From Kangiellaceae bacterium (lineage in GTDB: Bacteria; Pseudomonadota; Gammaproteobacteria; Enterobacterales; Kangiellaceae), in contig JASBTO010000259.1 in NCBI GenBank assembly GCA_030148365.1, positions 1-5,102 of the forward strand: a DNA stretch of 5,102 nucleotides, written 5' to 3'. The notes under the pieces are model-generated. The model had not been told where the DNA came from. It saw nothing but the letters and a program-made list of their open reading frames with translations, and did not search any database. A program made the position numbers and the translations under genes. This document shows, piece by piece, positions 1 through 5,102 of this stretch (its first letter is position 1; each line of letters starts with the position of its first letter).

Positions 1-802
1 ATTCATTGGCTCGCCAGGTGGTCAGTTGTTGTGCGAGTCCGGGATGCAATCGGGAAATCTTCCGGTTACGGGGACTCTCGGGCAGATCCAGCGCATACCA
101 GCTGGACTGATTAATGAAACGTACCTGCTCCTCCGAATCCACGACTATCACGCCGCGGTTCATTTTGTCGATGATCAGACTGTTCAGGCGCTCCATACTT
201 TCCAGAGAGGCCAGATTGGTGCTGGCTTGCGCTTCGGTTTCCTGGAGCCTGCGGACCAGGATCAGAGCCAGCAGGGAAGTGGCCAGAATGGCGGCAACGA
301 GAAAGCCTGTGCGGGCAGCATCGCCGGCGCTGGGATTAGTGTCGCCAAGAAATATGTTGATGCTTATCAGGGATATACTGGCGATGATCGCAAATGCCAT
401 GCCGGCTTGTTTGCGTAACAGTATGATGCCGGCCGTGGCATTGACCGCGAGTAACAGACTAATCCCGGCACCAATACTGCCCGCCAGCCAGGTCAGCAGA
501 CTGATAATGAAGATATCACTCAGAACCTGCCCGGTAACCTGGGCAGGAAAACCTATCTGTATGAAAGACAGCACCAGCATCACCAGGGCAAACAGCAAAT
601 ACAGCAGGCTGATATTGCCGAATAGCTGGCTTCGCTCATCGGCTTCAACGGGGACATGCAGATACAGAATGGCAACCAGACTGATGCTGACCAGCAAGCG
701 GAAAAAACAGTAAAAACGCAGGTGATTCCAGTGGTAGTGACTGGAATTGCCGGAAACTGACACCATGGGTGCGTTGATCCCGTCAGAAAAGGTTGGGCTC
801 AT
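1..802 (-). CDS. pilS: PilS-like sensor histidine kinase, N-terminal part (cut by window edge)
   Basis: The minus strand is open from an ATG at 802-800 to the left edge, giving 267 codons of an incomplete protein. Six hydrophobic segments lie at about residues 30-50, 64-82, 94-111, 113-129, 134-152 and 166-184. A charged linker with many Glu and Gln residues follows. At about 205-240 a PAS-like start reads MERLNSLIIDKMNRGVIVVD. Six helices, then this 'ERLN.LII..M..GV.VVD' block, is the typical front half of PilS, the inner-membrane kinase that works with PilR and RpoN to control pilin expression. The kinase core (H, N and G boxes) lies outside the window, so kinase activity is inferred. The bamD-rluD-pgeF neighbourhood matches pilS in Pseudomonas. 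The start is uncertain: the frame is open further upstream, no clear ribosome binding site precedes the ATG at 802, and a second Met lies at codon 13. Another PAS-containing membrane kinase is the main alternative. Confidence 0.85.
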   Translation of the reverse strand, partial: MSPTFSDGINAPMVSVSGNSSHYHWNHLRFYCFFRLLVSISLVAILYLHVPVEADERSQLFGNISLLYLLFALVMLVLSFIQIGFPAQVTGQVLSDIFIISLLTWLAGSIGAGISLLLAVNATAGIILLRKQAGMAFAIIASISLISINIFLGDTNPSAGDAARTGFLVAAILATSLLALILVRRLQETEAQASTNLASLESMERLNSLIIDKMNRGVIVVDSEEQVRFINQSSWYALDLPESPRNRKISRLHPGLAQQLTTWRANE

Positions 803-916
803 CCTAGTATCAAGGCCAGGCACATGCAACAGAGCCGTGCCCGACACGGTAATTTTTGCTTCCTGGCCTGAATTACCGGACAATAGCCGAAAAATCTTCC
901 CTGTTACTTTCGGACC
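803..916. promoter_or_regulatory. divergent pilS / nadE intergenic region
   Basis: This 114-base stretch separates two divergent genes and must hold promoters for both. For nadE, the best plus-strand candidate is TTGCTT (856-861) and GACAAT (879-884) with a 17-base spacer. It matches sigma-70 consensus at 3 of 6 and 4 of 6 positions and predicts a leader of about 25 bases. I could not pick a convincing pilS promoter. An 8-bp perfect inverted repeat has arms at 813-820 (AGGCCAGG) and 862-869 (CCTGGCCT), the right arm lying just after the candidate -35. No known operator is recognised here. Confidence 0.4.
834..857 (+). other. small hairpin followed by T run upstream of nadE
   Basis: CCGTG at 835-839 pairs with CACGG at 845-849 around a five-base loop, with a possible extra G-U pair at 834/850. 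Seven bases later five T residues end at 857. Read on the plus strand this has the shape of a short intrinsic terminator. The stem is short and no plus-strand gene lies upstream within the window. It could stop stray transcription entering nadE, act in a long leader if a promoter lies further left, or be chance. Confidence 0.3.
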
Positions 917-2536
917 ATGCGAATTTGTCTTGCCCAGCTCAACTATACAGTTGGTGATATCAAAGGCAATTGTCGGCAAATTATTGAGACGATTGAAAGA
1001 ATCCGCGCGGACAAGTCTGCGGATCTTGTGGTCTTTTCCGAACTGGCTATTTGTGGCTATCCGCCAGAAGATCTTTTGTTGCGCAAGGATTTGCATTATC
1101 TGGTTGGCGACGCGCTGACAGCCATTGCCGAGGCCAGCGGTGATCTGCACGTGGTGATCGGCCATCCGGAGCGGGGCGACCACGTCATCTACAACTCCGC
1201 GTCTGTGCTTCATGATGGGCGGGTGATCGGCACCTATCACAAGCATTGCCTGCCCAATTATTCCGTGTTCGACGAAAAGCGCTACTTTACTGCCGGCCGT
1301 GAACCCCTGGTGGTGGATATCAAGGGAGTCCGAGTCGGTCTGGTTATCTGCGAGGATCTCTGGTTCGAGGAGCCGGTTGCCTCAGCCAGGTCACAGGGCG
1401 CGCAGCTGATTGTCAGTCCCAATGCCTCACCCTATCACTATGGCCAGGAAAAGATCCGTGCCGCGCAGGTCGCGTCCCGTTCCCGGGAAAGCGGGCTACC
1501 CATCGTTTATGTCAATCAGGTCGGTGGTCAGGATGAACTGGTGTTCGATGGCCGCTCAATGGCTTTCGATGACAAGGGCCGGCAAATCTGGCAGGCCAGC
1601 GCCTTCTCTACTGACTTCGGCTATGTTGAGGTGGATGAGCATGGCAATCTGAGTGGCGAAGACTACCGGCCGGAGATCGTCACCGAGGAAGCCGATGTTT
1701 ATCAGGCGCTGGTATTGGGGGTCCGCGACTATGTGCAAAAGAACGGGTTTCCCGGCGTATTGTTGGGGCTGTCCGGCGGCATCGACTCGGCCCTGACCCT
1801 GGCGGTGGCCGTCGACGCGCTGGGACCTGAACGGGTCCGGGCGATCATGATGCCTTTTCACTATACCGCCGATATCAGTATTGAAGATGCCCGGGAAGAA
1901 GCCCAGAGCCTCGGTTGCAGCTTCGAAATCGTTCCTATTGAAGAGATTTACGATGCCTTTATGGCTGCCCTCCAGCCCCATTTCGACGGTCGGGAGCCGG
2001 ATATTGCCGAGCAGAACATACAGGCCCGTTGCCGTGGTACCCTCCTGATGGCGATGTCCAACAAGTTCGGCGAACTGGTGCTGACCACCGGTAACAAGTC
2101 TGAAGTCGCCGTGGGTTACTCGACCCTGTATGGCGATATGGCGGGTGGCTTTGATGTCCTCAAGGATGTGCCCAAAACCCTCGTTTACCGGTTGGCGAAA
2201 TACCGTAACCGTCAGGCGATAGTCATTCCCGAGCGTGTCATTACCCGGCCGCCCAGTGCCGAGTTGGCACCGGATCAGAAAGATGAGGATAATCTGCCGC
2301 CTTATCCGGTACTGGACGGTATACTTGACTGCTATATCGTCAGGGATCTGAGCCTGGAAGAAATGGTAGCCGAGGGGTATGCCGAAGCGGACGTCCGTCA
2401 GGTCATGCGGCTTGTGGATATCAACGAACACAAACGTCGTCAGGCACCGCCTGGCGTCAGAATCAGCCGTCGGGCTTTCGGCCGGGATCGTCGATACCCG
2501 ATCACGTCGGGATTTGGCCGACAATTCAAACAGTAA
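917..2536 (+). CDS. nadE: glutamine-dependent NAD+ synthetase
   Basis: This 539-residue cytoplasmic enzyme makes NAD+ from deamido-NAD+, ATP and glutamine, the last step of NAD synthesis. The N-terminal half is a nitrilase-type glutaminase domain (about 1-260) that frees ammonia. Its catalytic triad is visible as E42 (FSELAICGYPPEDLLLR), K109 (YHKHCLPNYSVFDEKRYF) and C145 (LVICEDLW). The C-terminal half is the synthetase, with the ATP-pyrophosphatase loop SGGIDS at 286-291, the TTGNKSE motif at 390-396 and the family ending RRAFGRDRRYPITS. Length is normal for the two-domain type and all key residues are present. The start is chosen because MRICLAQLNYTVGDIKGN is the standard beginning of the family, but the upstream bases CTTTCGGACC give only a poor Shine-Dalgarno match. 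glnB follows after 23 bases, suggesting one transcript and control of this enzyme by PII. Confidence 0.97.
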   Translation: MRICLAQLNYTVGDIKGNCRQIIETIERIRADKSADLVVFSELAICGYPPEDLLLRKDLHYLVGDALTAIAEASGDLHVVIGHPERGDHVIYNSASVLHDGRVIGTYHKHCLPNYSVFDEKRYFTAGREPLVVDIKGVRVGLVICEDLWFEEPVASARSQGAQLIVSPNASPYHYGQEKIRAAQVASRSRESGLPIVYVNQVGGQDELVFDGRSMAFDDKGRQIWQASAFSTDFGYVEVDEHGNLSGEDYRPEIVTEEADVYQALVLGVRDYVQKNGFPGVLLGLSGGIDSALTLAVAVDALGPERVRAIMMPFHYTADISIEDAREEAQSLGCSFEIVPIEEIYDAFMAALQPHFDGREPDIAEQNIQARCRGTLLMAMSNKFGELVLTTGNKSEVAVGYSTLYGDMAGGFDVLKDVPKTLVYRLAKYRNRQAIVIPERVITRPPSAELAPDQKDEDNLPPYPVLDGILDCYIVRDLSLEEMVAEGYAEADVRQVMRLVDINEHKRRQAPPGVRISRRAFGRDRRYPITSGFGRQFKQ

Positions 2537-2559
2537 ATCCGGGAGTCATCAAAGTTGTC

Positions 2560-2898
2560 ATGAAGAAGATAGAAGCCATCATCAAACCCTTCAAACTGGA
2601 CGATGTCCGGGAAGCGCTCAGTGAGCTGGGGGTCAACGGTATGACGGTGACCGAGGTCAAGGGGTTTGGCCGTCAGAAGGGCCACACCGAGCTTTATCGG
2701 GGCGCGGAATACATGGTGGATTTTCTGCCCAAGGCAAAAGTGGAAGTCGTGGTGCGGGATGACATGCTTGAGGCCTGCCTGGAAGCCATCACCGAGATTG
2801 CCCGGACGGGCAAGATTGGCGACGGCAAGATATTCGTGACAACCATCGAGCAGGTTATCCGCATCAGGACCGGCGAGGAAAACGAAGAGGCCCTGTAA
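2560..2898 (+). CDS. glnB: nitrogen regulatory protein P-II (GlnB type)
   Basis: This 112-residue protein is the standard PII length. PII trimers sense 2-oxoglutarate and the ATP/ADP ratio and are modified by the uridylyltransferase GlnD according to glutamine. The T-loop (about 37-55) carries the uridylylation site Y51 in LYRGAEYMVDF. The B-loop TGKIGDGK lies at 83-90, and the C-terminal R101 and R103 are present in VIRIRTGEE. K3, E5, M52 and D54 match E. coli GlnB rather than GlnK, which has N54. No amtB follows, unlike typical glnK loci, so I call it glnB; GlnK remains possible because names vary between genera. The only purine-rich stretch upstream, GGGAG at 2541-2545, is 14 bases from the ATG, further than usual, so translation may depend partly on ribosomes leaving nadE. 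No promoter is evident in the 23-base gap. Confidence 0.95.
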   Translation: MKKIEAIIKPFKLDDVREALSELGVNGMTVTEVKGFGRQKGHTELYRGAEYMVDFLPKAKVEVVVRDDMLEACLEAITEIARTGKIGDGKIFVTTIEQVIRIRTGEENEEAL

Positions 2899-2905
2899 CA
2901 GGGCC
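2889..2905. terminator. hairpin at the glnB / bamD convergent junction
   Basis: GGCCCTG at 2889-2895 pairs perfectly with CAGGGCC at 2899-2905, giving a seven-bp GC-rich stem. The three-base loop is the TAA stop codon of glnB. The hairpin overlaps the last glnB codons and fills most of the 15-base gap to the bamD stop. Downstream on the plus strand there is only a weak T stretch (GGTTT, 2911-2915), and on the minus strand TCTTCGTT follows. It probably acts as a two-way terminator for the converging genes, but the T runs are poor, so efficiency is uncertain. Confidence 0.5.
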
Positions 2906-2913
2906 CCGCAGGT

Positions 2914-3675
2914 TTAATCGATCCGGCCGCGGTAGTCGGGGAAGTTCAGCTTGAGTACCCGTCGACTTTCTTCTGCCAGCTCGGGCAGATCCAGCAGGTC
3001 GTAGGCGCTGATCATCAGATTCAGAGCGTCGGGCACGGCCGGGGTTTTCGGAAAGTGCTCGACCACATATTTGGCCCGATTGACGGCGCCCATATAACTC
3101 TGGCGCTGCATGTAATATCGAGCGACGTGCAATTCATAGTCGGCCAGACGGTTGCGCAGGTGGACCATGCGCAATCTGGCGTCTTCGGCGTATTTGCTTT
3201 GCGGAAAGAGGCTGACCAGTTCTGAAAAATCCTTGAATGACTGGCGGGCATTACTGTTATCACGCTCGGATAAATCAGCGGCAAGTGCATCGCGGAGCAA
3301 CCCGACCTCTTCGCCGTAGTTGACCAGTCCGCGCATGTAATAGACGTAGTCCAGATTCGGGTGACGCGGATTCTGACGGATAAACCGGTCGGCGAGTGCC
3401 AGGGCAGAATCGGCGTCATTGCTTTTGAAGTAGGCGTAGATCAGGTCCATTTGTGCCTGTTGCGAGTAGGGGCCGAAAGGAAACCGGCTGTCCAGTGCTT
3501 CCAGTTTCTTGATCGCTGACGGATAATTACCTGTCCTCAGTGCTGTTTTGGCAGAGTCATACAGTTCCTGCGCGTTTTGTTGTTGCAGCTCGATGTCTTC
3601 CTGTTTTTTGGAGCCAGCGCAGCCTGTCAGCAGGCTGGCGGCGATAAGGCCTATCGCAAGAGTTCTTAGCATCAT
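2914..3675 (-). CDS. bamD: outer membrane protein assembly factor BamD (TPR lipoprotein)
   Basis: This 253-residue precursor is close in length to E. coli BamD. It begins with a lipoprotein signal peptide whose lipobox LLTGC gives the lipidated cysteine C19. Residue 20 is Ala rather than Asp, consistent with sorting to the outer membrane by the Lol system. The rest is a run of TPR-like helical pairs, including ELYDSAKTALRTGNYPSAIK, PYSQQAQMDLIYAYFKS and ADSALALADRFIRQNPRHP. The motif YYMRGL and the segment RLADYELHVARYYMQR are typical of the BamD/ComL family. BamD works with BamA at the periplasmic face of the outer membrane to fold beta-barrel proteins. Two ATG codons sit side by side (3675 and 3672), and neither has a clear Shine-Dalgarno sequence. 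The gene is convergent with glnB and divergent from rluD, as in related genomes where bamD (comL) and rluD lie back to back. Confidence 0.95.
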   Translation of the reverse strand: MMLRTLAIGLIAASLLTGCAGSKKQEDIELQQQNAQELYDSAKTALRTGNYPSAIKKLEALDSRFPFGPYSQQAQMDLIYAYFKSNDADSALALADRFIRQNPRHPNLDYVYYMRGLVNYGEEVGLLRDALAADLSERDNSNARQSFKDFSELVSLFPQSKYAEDARLRMVHLRNRLADYELHVARYYMQRQSYMGAVNRAKYVVEHFPKTPAVPDALNLMISAYDLLDLPELAEESRRVLKLNFPDYRGRID

Positions 3676-3764
3676 AGGATCTGGTTTATACCGGTCGAGT
3701 AAAAATGTTGCCCAATTCTACATAACCCGCAATTGGGCGGCCAGAAATTATTAGGTAGGACATC
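3676..3764. promoter_or_regulatory. divergent bamD / rluD intergenic region
   Basis: This 89-base region must carry start signals for both genes. On the minus strand TATAAA at 3690-3685 is a good -10 hexamer (5 of 6), but its best -35 partner, TTGGGC at 3715-3710, is weak and 19 bases away. The predicted start of transcription would lie only a few bases before the bamD ATG. No convincing rluD promoter was found. The rluD ribosome binding site is clear: AGGA at 3757-3760, four bases before the ATG. Confidence 0.4.
3710..3738. repeat. perfect 8-bp inverted repeat between bamD and rluD
   Basis: GCCCAATT at 3710-3717 is matched exactly by AATTGGGC at 3731-3738, with a 13-base spacer. The left arm contains the candidate bamD -35. 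Arm-centre spacing is 21 bases, about two helical turns, which would suit a dimeric regulator binding one face of the DNA. In RNA it could also form a hairpin in the rluD leader if transcription starts to its left. No T run follows, so it is not a normal terminator. Confidence 0.5.
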
Positions 3765-4736
3765 ATGAGCGTCAAAAAAATTCAATTCAGCCACGAGTTC
3801 GCATTGACTGATAACGGCCAGCGACTTGATGCGGCCCTGGCGGCAGCCTTTCCGGATTATTCAAGGGCGCGGCTCCAACAGTGGATCAAGTCCGGCTGCG
3901 TCACCCTTGATGGTGAGGTTATGGACAGGACCCGTTACAAGCTTGCCGGTACCGAGCGTGTCGAGGTTGACGCGGAACTTCAGGACGAGGGCGAGTGGCA
4001 ACCAGAGCCGATTGACCTTGAAATCGTCTACGAGGACGAGCACTTGCTGATTATCAACAAACCGGCGGATCTGGTCGTTCATCCCGCTGTCGGTAACCGC
4101 GCCGGTACACTGGTCAATGCCCTGTTGCATTATGCCCCCGAACTGGCAACGGTACCCCGGGCCGGTATTGTGCATCGCATTGACAAGGATACTACCGGCC
4201 TGCTGGTCGTGGCGCGTACCCTGTCGGCCCACCATCATCTGGTGGCAAAATTGCAGGCCCGCGAATTTACCCGCGAATACGACTGTGTTGTTCACCGGCA
4301 AATGGTGGCAGGAGGCACGGTCGATGCGCCAATCGGACGCCATGGCACCAAGCGCACGCAAATGGCGGTGGTGCCTTCCGGCAAGCCGGCCGTTACTCAT
4401 TATCGGGTCGTGGAGAAGTATCTCGACCACAGTCATCTGAAAGTTCGGCTTGAAACCGGTCGCACCCACCAGATCCGGGTGCATATGGCCTATATCAAGC
4501 ATCCACTGGTCGGCGATCCCGTCTATGGCGGGCGTTTTCATTTGCCCGGACAGCGCACGGAGGCGTTGACCCGTTGCCTGCACCGTTTTCGTCGGCAGGC
4601 ACTGCACGCAAGCCTGTTGGGGCTTGAGCATCCGGTTACCGGAGAGTCAATGGAGTGGCAGGCGCCATTGCCGGAAGATCTGGAAACCCTGATCAGTAGC
4701 CTGCGGCGTAATCGGCAGCACCATGACAGCCAATAA
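3765..4736 (+). CDS. rluD: 23S rRNA pseudouridine synthase RluD
   Basis: This 323-residue enzyme, nearly the E. coli RluD length, converts uridines to pseudouridine in helix 69 of 23S rRNA (positions 1911, 1915 and 1917 in E. coli), which supports ribosome assembly. An S4 RNA-binding domain lies at about 18-70 (QRLDAALAAAFPDYSRARLQ onward). The RluA-family catalytic core follows, with INKPADLVVHPAVGN at 97-111 and the catalytic aspartate D140 in GIVHRIDKDTTGLLVVA. The family motif LETGRTHQIRVHM is at 229-241, then HPLVGDPVYGG. The start has a good ribosome binding site (AGGA four bases upstream), and the S4 domain lies properly downstream of it. The end overlaps the next gene by 14 bases. RluC or RluA are alternatives within the family, but the S4 domain, the length, and bamD and pgeF as neighbours favour RluD. 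Confidence 0.96.
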   Translation: MSVKKIQFSHEFALTDNGQRLDAALAAAFPDYSRARLQQWIKSGCVTLDGEVMDRTRYKLAGTERVEVDAELQDEGEWQPEPIDLEIVYEDEHLLIINKPADLVVHPAVGNRAGTLVNALLHYAPELATVPRAGIVHRIDKDTTGLLVVARTLSAHHHLVAKLQAREFTREYDCVVHRQMVAGGTVDAPIGRHGTKRTQMAVVPSGKPAVTHYRVVEKYLDHSHLKVRLETGRTHQIRVHMAYIKHPLVGDPVYGGRFHLPGQRTEALTRCLHRFRRQALHASLLGLEHPVTGESMEWQAPLPEDLETLISSLRRNRQHHDSQ

Positions 4737-5102
4737 TCTGATCATTCCGCAGTGGCCCTCGCCACCGAATGTCAGGGCACTGATCACGACCCGTCAGGGG
4801 GGGCACAGTTCCGGAGCCTACTCCAGTTTCAACCTGGGCAGCCATGTCGGCGACGAGCCTGGCAAGGTCGACGCCAACCGCCAACAACTGCAAGAAGCGG
4901 CCGATCTTCCTGCCGAGCCCTGTTGGCTGAATCAGGTGCATGGGACCGATGTCGTCGAAGCCGGACAGTACCTTAGTGAGGCCCCGGAGGCCGACGCCGT
5001 GTTCAGCACCGAAAGCGGGCACATTTGCGCAGTACTCACTGCAGATTGTCTGCCGGTACTGTTATGTTCCCGAAGCGGTGACTTTGTGGCCGCCGTGCAC
5101 GC
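4723..5102 (+). CDS. pgeF: PgeF / YfiH family protein (multicopper oxidase-like fold), C-terminus cut by window edge
   Basis: An ATG at 4723 opens a frame that runs to the right edge: 126 complete codons plus two bases of a protein normally about 240-250 residues long. It starts MTANNLIIPQWPSPPNVRAL and contains the family landmarks TTRQGGHSSGAYSSFNLGSH (22-41), NQVHGTDV (70-77) and LTADCLPVLL (105-114). The conserved metal-site residues are visible as H73, C109 and H126, equivalent to H71, C107 and H124 of E. coli YfiH. The family was long called laccase-like or polyphenol oxidase. E. coli PgeF is described as a peptidoglycan editing factor acting on wrongly made UDP-MurNAc-L-Ser, and purine nucleoside activities are reported for relatives. 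The start lies inside rluD in the +1 frame and overlaps it by 14 bases, so translation is probably coupled. No strong ribosome binding site is seen. Confidence 0.94.
   Translation, partial: MTANNLIIPQWPSPPNVRALITTRQGGHSSGAYSSFNLGSHVGDEPGKVDANRQQLQEAADLPAEPCWLNQVHGTDVVEAGQYLSEAPEADAVFSTESGHICAVLTADCLPVLLCSRSGDFVAAVH

Noticed and set aside
26..713. Two overlapping plus-strand frames (26-418 and 114-713)
   Set aside because: They are antisense to the PilS-like frame, whose six membrane helices and PAS start make clear protein sense; the plus-strand products are low in recognisable features.
834..857. Riboswitch upstream of nadE
   Set aside because: There is one short hairpin only, with no conserved multi-stem core that I can recognise; the region is too small for known NAD riboswitch architecture plus an expression platform.
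747..1118. 123-codon plus-strand frame across the pilS-nadE junction
   Set aside because: It overlaps the conserved N-terminus of NadE in another frame and resembles no protein family I know.
1556..2524. 322-codon open frame on the minus strand inside nadE
   Set aside because: It is fully antisense to the highly conserved synthetase domain of NadE, has no recognisable domain, and is the kind of long antisense frame GC-rich codon bias produces.
3861..4631. 256-codon open frame on the minus strand inside rluD
   Set aside because: It lies wholly opposite the conserved RluD core; the translation shows no domain and no plausible initiation context.
4693..5022. 109-codon minus-strand frame at the right end
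   Set aside because: It is antisense to pgeF, which contains all three metal-site residues of its family.
1..5102. Mobile element, CRISPR array, tRNA or undescribed defence system
   Set aside because: No spaced direct repeats, transposase, integrase, toxin-antitoxin or tRNA-like segment was seen; nearly all of the window is occupied by recognised core genes.

Overview
This 5.1-kb window looks like ordinary chromosome from a gammaproteobacterium. The closest-looking families are those of Pseudomonas, Marinobacter and related marine groups. Three things point there: a PilS-type sensor kinase, a GlnB-type PII protein with all the proteobacterial signature residues, and the gene set bamD / rluD / pgeF next to pilS, which matches the neighbourhood known from Pseudomonas aeruginosa. 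Base composition and codon use look even and moderately GC-rich by eye. I see no sign of mobile DNA, CRISPR, tRNA or rRNA.

Layout, left to right. (1) Positions 1-802, minus strand: the first 267 codons of a pilS-like histidine kinase, with six predicted membrane helices and then the start of a PAS-like domain; it runs off the left edge. (2) Positions 803-916: a divergent intergenic region with a weak candidate nadE promoter, an 8-bp inverted repeat and a small hairpin followed by a T run. (3) Positions 917-2536, plus strand: nadE, the glutamine-dependent NAD+ synthetase. (4) Positions 2560-2898, plus strand: glnB, 23 bases downstream and very probably in the same operon. (5) Positions 2889-2905: a hairpin whose loop is the glnB stop codon, at the convergent junction with bamD. 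(6) Positions 2914-3675, minus strand: bamD, a TPR lipoprotein of the outer-membrane protein assembly machine. (7) Positions 3676-3764: a second divergent region with a perfect 8-bp inverted repeat. (8) Positions 3765-4736, plus strand: rluD, the 23S rRNA pseudouridine synthase. (9) Positions 4723-5102, plus strand: pgeF (yfiH), overlapping the rluD end and cut by the right edge.

Most genes are housekeeping: NAD synthesis, nitrogen signalling, envelope biogenesis, ribosome maturation and peptidoglycan quality control. pilS adds control of type IV pili. The most informative context is the tight nadE-glnB pair. It fits the known control of glutamine-dependent NadE by PII proteins, linking NAD production to nitrogen and carbon status. 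I found no undescribed system here. The findings are modest: regulatory-looking inverted repeats, a stop codon inside a terminator-like hairpin, and weak Shine-Dalgarno signals.
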